A stretch of 12,042 nucleotides of DNA from contig JAIDPG010000101.1 of NCBI GenBank assembly GCA_029062865.1, forward strand, positions 1-12,042, written 5' to 3'. The stretch is from Oscillospiraceae bacterium (GTDB lineage: Bacteria > Bacillota > Clostridia > Oscillospirales > Ruminococcaceae). Positions within the stretch are counted from its first letter, which is position 1; each line of letters starts with the position of its first letter. Shown here piece after piece: positions 5,831 through 12,042 of this stretch. The notes under the pieces were generated by a model that was not told the origin of the DNA, did no database searches, and saw only the letters and a list, made by a program, of their open reading frames with translations. Made by a program: the position numbers and the translations under genes.

Positions 5831-6415
5831 TTATACGTTGACAACTCCGGCGTATGTCCGGAGAATGTCGTCCGCTATCTCACGCTGCGTTTTCCGCGTG
5901 TCCATCGCGAGCTTCTGAATGTGGCGGTGGGCTTGGTTTTCCGTCAGGTTCAGGTACTCGATAAGGCAGCACTTCGCGCGGTCAATAGCCTTTACGTCGT
6001 CGAGCTGCTTTGAAAGCTCGCTGTTTTCCCGCTCCAGCCGCTGAATGTTCTCCTTGGCGAGCAGCGCCATTTTCACGGTGTTCGCGAGCACGCTTTTCGG
6101 GAACGGCTTGCCGATGACGAACGCCCCCGTGAACTTTATCCGCCGCTGAACCTCCTCGGCGATGTCCGCGCGGGCGAGGACTATTATCGCCGCGCCGCTT
6201 TTTTTGGAAAGCTCCGCCGTGAAATCCAGCCCGAATTCGCTTTTTAGCGGAAGCGAAACGACAACCGCGTCGCACGGCGTTTTTTCAGCTCTTTCGATGA
6301 TCTCAAGCGCCTCGCGCTCGTCGGAAAATCCCGAAAACTCCGTACAAAGCTCCTCCAAAGCCGCGCCGATACCGTTTGCGGCTTCCTCTGTTTTGGCGAC
6401 TGCGAATATTTTCAT
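5831..6415 (-). CDS. ANTAR-domain antiterminator with degenerate receiver domain
   Basis: The 194-aa protein has a receiver-like fold (about 1-115), a coiled-coil linker (about 118-142) and a C-terminal ANTAR domain (about 133-188, including AIDRAKCCLIEYLNLTENQA and the final TQREIADDIL helix). ANTAR proteins bind paired RNA hairpins and block transcription termination. The receiver has lost its phosphorylation residues: the usual acidic pair is Ala7-Lys8 (IFAVAKTE), the phospho-acceptor position is Ser54 (DAVVVSLP) and the conserved Thr/Ser is Ala81 (VLARAD), though Lys103 (GKPF) remains. It is therefore unlikely to be switched by a histidine kinase and may sense a partner or ligand, as the pseudo-receiver of AmiR does. 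It starts at ATG 6415 behind GGAGGA, 73 bp after the last glutamate synthase gene. A role in nitrogen control is inferred from position. Confidence 0.9.
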   Translation of the reverse strand: MKIFAVAKTEEAANGIGAALEELCTEFSGFSDEREALEIIERAEKTPCDAVVVSLPLKSEFGLDFTAELSKKSGAAIIVLARADIAEEVQRRIKFTGAFVIGKPFPKSVLANTVKMALLAKENIQRLERENSELSKQLDDVKAIDRAKCCLIEYLNLTENQAHRHIQKLAMDTRKTQREIADDILRTYAGVVNV

Positions 6416-6488
6416 TTTCTCATATTCCTCCTCGCCATAAGTATAAATGAGTGTTTCGCGCCTCTCTCCTCTTAGGGGGGCGATGATC

Positions 6489-7208
6489 TTAATTGTTCAC
6501 GTAAAGCTGCTTATAAGGCGACGCGGAGTTCGGCGTGAGCTTCCAGAATCTCGACGCGAGAAGCTCGTCGGCGCTTCCTCCGAAGTGCTTTACAAAGCGC
6601 TCCGCGTAGTGGCGTATCGACAGCTTTTCCTCGTCGGTTGCCTCCGCGCAGCAAACCTGCTTCGGAAGCCCCTCGGGCGCGGTCTCGCTTCTGATGAACA
6701 TCTCGCCGCCGTGCATTCCCGTGCCGCAGAACGATCCCACGGGACAGCCCTCAATGCCAATGCCGAACACGATGATAATGCCGCCCGCCTGATATTCCCC
6801 TAGGAAATCCCCGACCTTGCCGCCGATGACGATTATCGGGTACAGATTCTCATAGCTTTTCATATGTATCCCGACGCGATAGCCCGCGTTGCCCTGCACG
6901 TAAATCTCGCCCGAGCGCATTGCGTAGCCCGTCGTGTCGCCGCAGTTTCCGTGGACGATAATAGCGCCGTCGTTCATTGTGTCGCCGATAGCGTCCTGGG
7001 CGTTGCCGTGGACGATGATCTTCGAGCCGTTGAGATACGCTCCCAGCGCGTTTCCGGGCGTGCCCTCGATGATCATCTCCTTTCCGGACGTTCCCGCGCC
7101 GAGATAGCGCTGACCGAGGACGTTTTTAAACTCGAACCTCTCCTCCGCGCTTTCGCGGATTATTTTGTTTATTTCGGTGTAATCGTAGTTTTTAGCGTCA
7201 ACAATCAT
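6489..7208 (-). CDS. Glutamate synthase GXGXG-domain subunit
   Basis: The 239-aa protein is a stand-alone version of the C-terminal domain of the large glutamate synthase subunit. It forms a right-handed beta-helix built from G-x-x-G-x-x-x-G repeats. Visible repeats run from about residue 38 to 175: GAGTSGKEMIIEGTPGNALG, GSKIIVHGNAQDAIGDTMND, GAIIVHGNCGDTTGYAM, GEIYVQGNAGYRVGIHMK, and the later GGIIIVFGIG and GMHGGEMFIR. In the full enzyme this domain is structural and helps hold the FMN and amidotransferase domains together. The C-terminal part (about 176-239) looks helical. Its start overlaps the oxidoreductase stop (ATGA) behind GGGAGGGA. In archaeal-type glutamate synthases this domain is a separate gene, as here. 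The same fold occurs in formylmethanofuran dehydrogenase subunit C, but the operon supports glutamate synthase. Confidence 0.92.
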   Translation of the reverse strand: MIVDAKNYDYTEINKIIRESAEERFEFKNVLGQRYLGAGTSGKEMIIEGTPGNALGAYLNGSKIIVHGNAQDAIGDTMNDGAIIVHGNCGDTTGYAMRSGEIYVQGNAGYRVGIHMKSYENLYPIIVIGGKVGDFLGEYQAGGIIIVFGIGIEGCPVGSFCGTGMHGGEMFIRSETAPEGLPKQVCCAEATDEEKLSIRHYAERFVKHFGGSADELLASRFWKLTPNSASPYKQLYVNN

Positions 7209-8434
7209 TTGCTTATCCCTCCCAGCTTATCCAGCCTGCGCGCCTTGCCGAACATCATCATCTGCGGAGCTTTTTTCATAAGTTCCACGTCTACCTCGCC
7301 GAGGTCGATGCGTTCCTTTATCATAGAGGTGTAGATCCCCGCGCGCTTTACGTCGCCCATAAGAATGAACCCTTTGAGCGTATTGTCGCGGAACACCAGC
7401 TTTTTATAATTATTCTCGTCCTCGTCGACATATTCCTCGCCGTCGTAAGAGCCCGCCGTGATGATGTGCAGCCCGAAGAAGCCGATAGCGTTCATCGGAA
7501 TGGCGTTTACGTAATTGAACTCGCGCCCCGCCATATTCCGCCCCGCGACCTCGCCCTGCATATACGCGTTCGGAAGCAGCGCGAGTATCTTGTTTGTGTC
7601 GGACGAAGCGTCGTAGCTCACCGTGCAGTCGCCCGCCGCGTACACGTCGTCGAGCGTCGTTTTCTGTGTAAGATCGGTGATAACGCCGCGGTCGACCTTG
7701 CCGCCCGCGTCCGCGATAAGCTCGGTGTTCGGGCGAACGCCCACCGCGATTATCAGCATATCAAAGTCCACGGTAACGCCGTTTTTCAGCTTCGCGGAGT
7801 GCTCCGAAAGCTCCTCCGCGGACGTTCCGAGGATAAATCTCACGCCCTGATTTTCGATATGCTTCTGCATTTTAACGCCCGCGCGTACATCGAGGATCGA
7901 CGGCAGAATTCTGTCCGCCATATCCACAACGGTTATCTTCGCGTTGTACGCCGAAAGCGCCTCCGCAGCCTTTAAGCCGATAAGCCCCGCGCCGATTATC
8001 AGCACCCTCATGCCGTCCTTTGCCTCCGCGCGGATAGCCTTCGCCGAATCATAGCTCATAAACGTGTAATAATGCACCTTATCCAGCCCGTTCATAGGCG
8101 GCACGAACGGCTTTGAGCCTGTCGCGACCATAAGCTTGTCATAGGGCACGGAGAGCCCGTCGTCTAATACGACCGCCTTGTTTTCCGCGTCGATTTTCGT
8201 TACTCTCTTGCCGAGAATGGGCGTTACGCCGTTCTTCTCGTAAAAATCCGCGGGACGGTACATAATATTCTTGTCCGATATCTTACCCTGCAGCCAATAT
8301 GAGATCAGCGGGCGGGAATAGGTGTGATACTTCTCATCGGAAATAACGGTTATGCTTCCCGTGCTGTCGAACTCGCGGATACCCGCTATCGTGCCGACCG
8401 CCGCCGCGGAGTTGCCGATAATTACATAATTCAT
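7205..8434 (-). CDS. FAD/NAD(P)-dependent oxidoreductase of the glutamate synthase operon
   Basis: This 409-aa flavoprotein belongs to the pyridine nucleotide-disulfide oxidoreductase class II group, close to NADH:rubredoxin and nitrite-reductase-type reductases. The FAD-binding Rossmann start is YVIIGNSAAAVG (3-14), where GNSAAAVG replaces the usual GxGxxG, as is common in this subgroup. The NAD(P)H site is VLIIGAGLIG (144-153), followed by an acidic residue, Asp171 (TVVDMADR), which favours NADH over NADPH by family rule. The second FAD motif TLDDVYAAGDC lies near residue 260-270. No redox-active CxxC disulfide is visible. With the ferredoxin encoded just upstream it probably passes electrons between NAD(P)H and the FMN subunit. 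ATG 8434 follows GAGGTGAG, with 6 bp between the genes. Confidence 0.9.
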   Translation of the reverse strand: MNYVIIGNSAAAVGTIAGIREFDSTGSITVISDEKYHTYSRPLISYWLQGKISDKNIMYRPADFYEKNGVTPILGKRVTKIDAENKAVVLDDGLSVPYDKLMVATGSKPFVPPMNGLDKVHYYTFMSYDSAKAIRAEAKDGMRVLIIGAGLIGLKAAEALSAYNAKITVVDMADRILPSILDVRAGVKMQKHIENQGVRFILGTSAEELSEHSAKLKNGVTVDFDMLIIAVGVRPNTELIADAGGKVDRGVITDLTQKTTLDDVYAAGDCTVSYDASSDTNKILALLPNAYMQGEVAGRNMAGREFNYVNAIPMNAIGFFGLHIITAGSYDGEEYVDEDENNYKKLVFRDNTLKGFILMGDVKRAGIYTSMIKERIDLGEVDVELMKKAPQMMMFGKARRLDKLGGISK

Positions 8435-8440
8435 CTATTC

Positions 8441-8878
8441 TCACCTCTCCTCAAACACAATCGCCTTGTTCGGGCAGCCCTGAACGCACGCCGGCTCGCC
8501 GTCGTGGTTTTTCGTGCAAAGATCGCACTTCGCGATCCTGTGGTTTTCCTCGTCGATAACAATGCACCCGAACGGGCAGCTCAGAACGCACGTTCCGCAG
8601 CCTACGCATTTTTCTTCGTCGCAGACTACCACGCCCTCGGGCGTTACCGAAAGCGCCCCCGCGATACAGCCCTTAACGCACGCTTTGCCGTCGCAATGGC
8701 GGCACTGCACCGCGAAATTCACCTCGCTGCCTTCCTCCACCTGAATTCTCGGCACGGGATTTTTCCCGCTCTTGAACGCCTTTATCATATTCTCCGCGCC
8801 GCTGTTCGCCGCCGCGCAGTAATATTCGCACAAGTGACAGGCAAGGCACCAGTCCTCGTTTACGTAAACTTTTTTCAT
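8441..8878 (-). CDS. Four-cluster [4Fe-4S] ferredoxin-type electron carrier
   Basis: The 145-aa protein carries sixteen cysteines arranged for four [4Fe-4S] clusters: CLACHLCEYYC (11-21), CRHCDGKACVKGC (59-71), CVGCGTCVLSC (91-101) and CDLCTKNHDGEPACVQGC (118-135). Two further cysteines, Cys86 and Cys105, flank the third group. This is the pattern of HycB/DmsB/NrfC-type electron-transfer subunits. No signal peptide or twin-arginine motif is seen, so it is cytosolic. It sits between the FMN subunit (14 bp gap) and the FAD oxidoreductase (6 bp gap). It is therefore the likely link that carries electrons from NAD(P)H or another ferredoxin to the glutamate-forming site. The start ATG lies behind AGGGGG at good spacing. 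Confidence 0.92.
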   Translation of the reverse strand: MKKVYVNEDWCLACHLCEYYCAAANSGAENMIKAFKSGKNPVPRIQVEEGSEVNFAVQCRHCDGKACVKGCIAGALSVTPEGVVVCDEEKCVGCGTCVLSCPFGCIVIDEENHRIAKCDLCTKNHDGEPACVQGCPNKAIVFEER

Positions 8879-8892
8879 CTGAACTGTCCCCC

Positions 8893-10398
8893 TTATTCAC
8901 CTGCATGTTGTATTCCCAGAATATCCAGCTCTTTCTGGTTAAGCCCAACCCCGCGCAGCATAAGCCTGTTCCCGCGGAGCGCTTCGATAGAGTTGATACC
9001 CATGCCGCCCATCATTTCCTTGATCTCGTGATCCCAAGCGGTAACAAGATTTACAAGCCGTTGATAGCCTATTTCGGGATTAAGCCGCTTTACCAGATCC
9101 GCCCGCTGCGTCGCGATGCCCCAGTTGCACTTGCCCGTGTTGCACGAGCGGCAGAGGTGACAGCCCAGAGCCAGCAGCGCCGACGACGCGATATAGCAAG
9201 CGTCCGCGCCCAAAGCTATCGCCTTTACGACATCAGCCGCCGAGCGCACCGAGCCGCCGACAACTACCGAAACGTCGTTTCTTATTCCCTCGTCGCGAAG
9301 ACGCGCGTCAACGCTTGCGAGAGCGAGCTCGATAGGAATTCCCACGTTATCGCGAATTCTCGTAGGAGCCGCGCCCGTGCCGCCTCTGAAGCCGTCTATC
9401 GCGATTATATCCGCGCCCGAGCGCGCCACGCCCGAGGCTATCGCCGCGACATTATGCACCGCCGCGATCTTCACGATAACGGGCTTCTCCCAGTTAGTAG
9501 CCTCTTTGAGTGAGAAAACCAATTGACGAAGATCCTCGATAGAATAAATATCGTGGTGAGGAGCGGGGGAGATAGCGTCCGTGCCCTTCGGTATCATACG
9601 CGTTTTCGAAATCTCGTCGTTTATCTTCATTCCGGGGAGATGCCCGCCGATGCCCGGCTTCGCGCCCTGACCCATTTTTATCTCAATAGCCGCGCCCGCG
9701 TCAAGATAGCCCTTGAACACGCCGAAGCGCCCCGAAGCCACCTGGCAGATAGTGTTTTTTCCGTACTTGTAAAAATCCTCGTGCAAGCCGCCCTCGCCCG
9801 TGTTGTAATATGTACCGAGCTCCGTCGCGGCTCTCGCTAAGCTCTCGTGCGCGTTCTTTGAAATCGACCCGAACGACATCGCCGAGAACATTATCGGCAC
9901 GTCCAGCTCGAGATACGGCGTTTTTTCGTAATGCGCCTTGCCGTTCTCGTCGTAGGTGATCTTCTGGTTCTTCTTGCCGAGGAACGTCTTGGTCTCCATA
10001 GGCTCGCGGAGCGGGTCGATAGGAGGGTTCGTTACTTGCGAGGCGTTCAGCAGAATCTTATCCCAATATACGGGATAATCCTTCGGCGTGCCCATTGCCG
10101 AAAGCAGCACGCCGCCGCTTCCCGCTTGCTTATACACCTCGTCCATGATCTGCTGAGACCAGTTGCCGTTCTCGCGGAACTTGTTCTCATTCGGTTTGAT
10201 CTTGATCGCGTGAGTGGGGCAGAGGCAAACGCACCTCTGGCAGTCCACGCAGTTGGTTTCGTCGGAGATCATTTTGTCGAGCTCCGCGTCGTATTTATGT
10301 ACCTCGTTGGCGCATTGGCGCTCACAAACGCGGCACTTTATGCATTTGTCGGGATTTCTCAAAACCTCAAACAGAGGGTTCATAAAATTTATTGCCAC
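8893..10398 (-). CDS. Glutamate synthase, ferredoxin/FMN central subunit
   Basis: This subunit makes glutamate from 2-oxoglutarate and ammonia using reduced FMN. Residue numbers count from an in-frame GTG at 10407, but I favour GTG 10398, about eight bases after GGGGTG, over 10407, which lies almost on top of that site. Two N-terminal [4Fe-4S] sets, CIKCRVCERQC (22-32) and CVDCQRC with CLCP (53-64), are followed by the TIM-barrel FMN domain. Its marks are MFSAMSFGSIS (173-183), GEGGLHED (204-211), KMGQGAKPGIGGHLPG (244-259), SPAPHHDIYS (280-289) and DGFRGGTGAAP (338-348). CHLCRSCNTGKCNWGIATQ (416-434) should bind the [3Fe-4S] cluster. The upstream amidotransferase gene ends within GTGA at 10404-10407, so translation is probably coupled. 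The length fits the archaeal-type split enzyme. Confidence 0.95.
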   Translation of the reverse strand: MAINFMNPLFEVLRNPDKCIKCRVCERQCANEVHKYDAELDKMISDETNCVDCQRCVCLCPTHAIKIKPNENKFRENGNWSQQIMDEVYKQAGSGGVLLSAMGTPKDYPVYWDKILLNASQVTNPPIDPLREPMETKTFLGKKNQKITYDENGKAHYEKTPYLELDVPIMFSAMSFGSISKNAHESLARAATELGTYYNTGEGGLHEDFYKYGKNTICQVASGRFGVFKGYLDAGAAIEIKMGQGAKPGIGGHLPGMKINDEISKTRMIPKGTDAISPAPHHDIYSIEDLRQLVFSLKEATNWEKPVIVKIAAVHNVAAIASGVARSGADIIAIDGFRGGTGAAPTRIRDNVGIPIELALASVDARLRDEGIRNDVSVVVGGSVRSAADVVKAIALGADACYIASSALLALGCHLCRSCNTGKCNWGIATQRADLVKRLNPEIGYQRLVNLVTAWDHEIKEMMGGMGINSIEALRGNRLMLRGVGLNQKELDILGIQHAGE

Positions 10399-10403
10399 GT
10401 TTA

Positions 10404-11513
10404 TCACACCCCTTTCTGCGCGTCTTTATCCAAGGTCACAATGATAGGCTCGCCGCCGCGCGGACTCCATATTCTGTCAACGTCCGGACACATCGTTCTT
10501 ATCGAGCACTCCTCGCTTGAAATGAACACCGTGTCGTCCTTTTCGGCGGCAACCATCGAGCGCAGCTTCAAGCGGTCGTTAAGCGCCATAAGCCCGTTGT
10601 TGAAGCCGAGGATTATCGAGAACGGACCCGTTATCAGCAGGCTCGAATAAACGTTCCTGAAATGACGGTACTTTTCCGTGTCCTCGGGTGAGAATTTGCC
10701 GCTTTCAAGCTCGCTCCAGAACGGCGAAGCAATCACCTTTGCCACGTCCTCAAGCGGCATTTCAAGCCGTCTGTGAAGATAGTCGATTATGTACGTGATA
10801 ACCTCGGTATCCGTAAGCAGGTTGCACTTATAGCCGAACATCTCTATAAAGCGGCGGTTCGCGTCATAGGACGAGATCTCGCCGTTGTGGACTATCGTGT
10901 AGTCCAGCAGCGAGAACGGGTGCGCGCCGCCCCACCAGCCGGGGGTGTTTGTAGGATAACGCCCGTGAACCGTCCAAGCCCAGCCGTCGTATTCCTCAAG
11001 CCGGTAGAAGTCGCCGACGTCCTCCGGGTAGCCGACAGCCTTGAAAACGCCCATATTTTTGCCGCTTGAGAACACATACGCGCCGTCTATCTTATCGTTG
11101 ATCTTTATAACGCATTTCGCGACAAACGTCCGCTCGTCAAGCTGGCTGTCCTGCAGCTTAGTCGGCAGGGGATTTACGAAATACCGCCAGATAAGCGGCT
11201 CGTCGGTGATGTTCGGGTTTTTCCGCACGGGAATTCTCGACAGGTTCACCACGTCGAAGTGGCGGTCGAGAAACGCCTCGCACTTGATCCTCGCCTCGCT
11301 TGAATCGTAAAACACGTGCAAAGCGTATTGATCCTTATACTCCGGATAGATCCCGTATCCCGCATAGCCGCCGCCCAAGCCGTTCGAGCGCTCGTGCATA
11401 CAGCCGATCGAATTCACGATAACGCTGCCGTTTGTCCGTCTGCCGCTTCTGTTGATGAAGCCCGAGATAGCGCAGCCCGCCGGAATTCGTGTCGCTCCCT
11501 CTTTCTGTAACAT
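10404..11513 (-). CDS. Glutamate synthase class II glutamine amidotransferase subunit
   Basis: This 369-aa protein releases ammonia from glutamine for the FMN subunit. It matches the class II (Ntn-type) amidotransferase domain: GCAISGFI (13-20), VHGRYPTNT (182-190) with the glutamine-binding Arg185, GGAHPF (195-200), VHNGEISSY (208-216) with the oxyanion-hole Asn-Gly pair, and LTDTEVITY. Class II enzymes use an N-terminal Cys as nucleophile. Here the matching Cys is Cys14, so a 13-residue leader (MLQKEGATRIPAG) must be removed or the residue acts internally. The start ATG 11513 is well placed behind AAGGAG. It is the first gene of the minus-strand operon, preceded by a 250-nt leader with the palindromic element, and is separate from the FMN and GXGXG parts. 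Confidence 0.94.
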   Translation of the reverse strand: MLQKEGATRIPAGCAISGFINRSGRRTNGSVIVNSIGCMHERSNGLGGGYAGYGIYPEYKDQYALHVFYDSSEARIKCEAFLDRHFDVVNLSRIPVRKNPNITDEPLIWRYFVNPLPTKLQDSQLDERTFVAKCVIKINDKIDGAYVFSSGKNMGVFKAVGYPEDVGDFYRLEEYDGWAWTVHGRYPTNTPGWWGGAHPFSLLDYTIVHNGEISSYDANRRFIEMFGYKCNLLTDTEVITYIIDYLHRRLEMPLEDVAKVIASPFWSELESGKFSPEDTEKYRHFRNVYSSLLITGPFSIILGFNNGLMALNDRLKLRSMVAAEKDDTVFISSEECSIRTMCPDVDRIWSPRGGEPIIVTLDKDAQKGV

Positions 11514-11765
11514 AATTATCTTCTCCTTATTAAAAAATCGCGAAAAAGCGCGCGCGTTCGCGCGCTAGCCGCCTACTAAAGTTCCGTTTCGTTTCGCTTC
11601 ACTCCACTTTAGCAGGCGCTTTTTCGCGCCACGCGTTATTGTTGTGTTGATGTGAGCTGTAAACTACTGTTACAGCACCACCGATACACTAACTTCCGCT
11701 TCAGGGCGCTAAAGTTACGCCGCTTGGCTCACGACGCGCCTTTAATGTGCCGCCCTTGTAAATAC
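11514..11765 (-). promoter_or_regulatory. Long 5' leader of the glutamate synthase operon
   Basis: Transcription predicted from the promoter at 11772-11800 starts near 11765, giving about 250 nt before the first codon. Reading on the minus strand, it begins with ACAAGGGCGGCACATTA (11759-11743), shared with copy A. It then has a region closed by GGCGC/GCGCC, then an imperfect hairpin (about 11688-11644) with GCTGTAA and TTACAGC arms around CAGTAGT. The composite palindrome (11628-11539) and AAGGAG before the start follow. No coding frame is supported. Whether it attenuates transcription is unknown. Confidence 0.6.
11539..11628 (-). repeat. Composite palindromic element, copy B (before glutamate synthase operon)
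   Basis: Read on the minus strand, this copy has the same layout as copy A. The outer arms CGCGAAAAAGC and GCTTTTTCGCG lie at 11628-11618 and 11549-11539. The inner arms GCCTGCTAAAG and CTTTAGTAGGC lie at 11617-11607 and 11581-11571 and pair fully with one G-U. The loop contains GTGAAGCGAAACGAAACGG, and GGCTAGCGCGCG follows as in copy A. It differs by an extra GCGCGC-GAAC-GCGCGC palindrome just before the T5 run, which could act as a weak terminator-like hairpin. The element ends about 25 bp before the start codon. Confidence 0.8.
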
Positions 11766-11771
11766 AATATT

Positions 11772-11800
11772 ATTATACATCAATCGTCAAAAAATGTCAA
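11772..11800 (-). promoter_or_regulatory. Consensus promoter of the glutamate synthase operon
   Basis: On the minus strand TTGACA (11800-11795) and TATAAT (11777-11772) match the sigma-A consensus perfectly with a 17-bp spacer. A G at 11765 is a plausible start point. Two direct repeats lie immediately upstream of the -35 box, suggesting added control by a DNA-binding protein. Confidence 0.9.
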
Positions 11801-11803
11801 GTG

Positions 11804-11857
11804 CATTTTGCAAGAATTTTTCTCAAATCTTTCATTTTGCGGGATATTTTTCAAATC
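11804..11857 (-). promoter_or_regulatory. Two direct repeats upstream of the glutamate synthase promoter
   Basis: Read on the minus strand, units at 11857-11833 (25 bp) and 11829-11804 (26 bp) both start with GATTTGA, continue with an A-rich run and end with GCAAAATG. The period is 29 bp and the nearer unit ends 3 bp before the -35 box. Tandem sites at this place usually bind an activator. They could also serve as AT-rich UP elements for the polymerase alpha subunit. The binding protein is not identified. Confidence 0.6.
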
Positions 11858-12042
11858 GGTGAGCACCATATATAAATGCGGCAAATGTGCGAAATAACCC
11901 GTGCCAAACGGCAAGCCGAGCGGCAGCATTTGCAGGAGGCGGCGGGTTTTTAATGCAAAATCCCGTGGAAAAATATGTTAAGTCCTGCTGACAATTTTGT
12001 GAAAAATACTTAATAACTGTTGACAACCGCGCGGAAATTTAG
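11858..12042. other. Right-end intergenic region with competing inverted repeats, no supported gene
   Basis: No convincing coding frame is present. On the plus strand GCAAATG (11881-11887) can pair with CATTTGC (11927-11933), while AACCCG (11896-11901) can pair with CGGGTT (11943-11948), which is followed by more T. The two pairings interlock as a pseudoknot or exclude each other. CGGG (11943-11946) can also pair with CCCG further right. AGGAGG (11934-11939) precedes an ATG at 11953 that gives only a 12-codon frame. A TTGACA at 12020-12025 may be the -35 box of a promoter whose -10 box lies beyond the edge. Confidence 0.35.

Noticed and set aside
11514..11765. Classical ANTAR target (two hairpins with hexaloops having A1 and G4) in the glutamate synthase leader
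   Set aside because: The best hairpin has a seven-base loop (CAGTAGT) and I found no second matching one, so the leader cannot be called an ANTAR target by eye.
11832..12026. 64-aa minus-strand frame near the right end
   Set aside because: It spans the promoter repeats and inverted repeats, has no good ribosome binding site and an unconvincing composition.
1..12042. CRISPR array, transposase, integrase or tRNA/rRNA gene
   Set aside because: No regular repeat-spacer array, no recombinase motifs and no tRNA or rRNA sequence were seen on either strand.

Overview
The window looks like a chromosomal segment from a GC-rich member of the Clostridia (Bacillota), most likely of the Oscillospiraceae/Ruminococcaceae type. 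This is inferred from a tRNA-Cys T-box leader, consensus vegetative promoters, several lipoboxes, strong GGAGG ribosome binding sites and an archaeal-type split glutamate synthase operon ending in an ANTAR regulator gene. No plasmid, phage or transposase gene is visible.

Left half, plus strand. The 3' end of an unrecognised gene (2-190) is followed by a small unrecognised protein with a hydrophobic C-terminus (278-544). A consensus promoter (612-640) then starts a complete T-box leader (about 648-973). The leader has specifier UGC and acceptor-binding bulge UGGA, both matching tRNA-Cys, and an intrinsic terminator. It controls cysE (serine O-acetyltransferase) and cysS (cysteinyl-tRNA synthetase), so cysteine synthesis and charging respond to uncharged tRNA-Cys. 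After cysS come three consecutive, translationally coupled genes for cyclophilin-type lipoproteins. Only the middle one keeps the classical Arg/Phe/Gln catalytic residues. A consensus promoter inside the cysS coding region may give these genes their own transcript. A strong, probably two-way terminator (5801-5827) separates the two convergent operons.

Right half, minus strand. A promoter at 11772-11800 is preceded by two direct repeats and followed by a leader of about 250 nt. It reads into a six-gene operon: class II glutamine amidotransferase, [Fe-S]/FMN synthase subunit, four-cluster ferredoxin, FAD/NAD(P) oxidoreductase, GXGXG-domain subunit, and an ANTAR protein with a degenerate receiver domain. 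The first five supply the parts of a glutamate synthase plus its electron-delivery proteins. The last is probably an RNA-binding antiterminator.

The least explained signal is a repeated composite palindrome of about 85-90 bp. One copy lies just before the first cyclophilin gene (3113-3195) and the other just before the glutamate synthase operon (11539-11628). Both have the same orientation relative to the gene they precede, the inner stem is conserved through compensating changes, and both share a separate 17-nt upstream motif. The far right (11801-12042) has no convincing gene. It holds the glutamate synthase promoter repeats, a set of competing inverted repeats and a possible -35 box at the edge.
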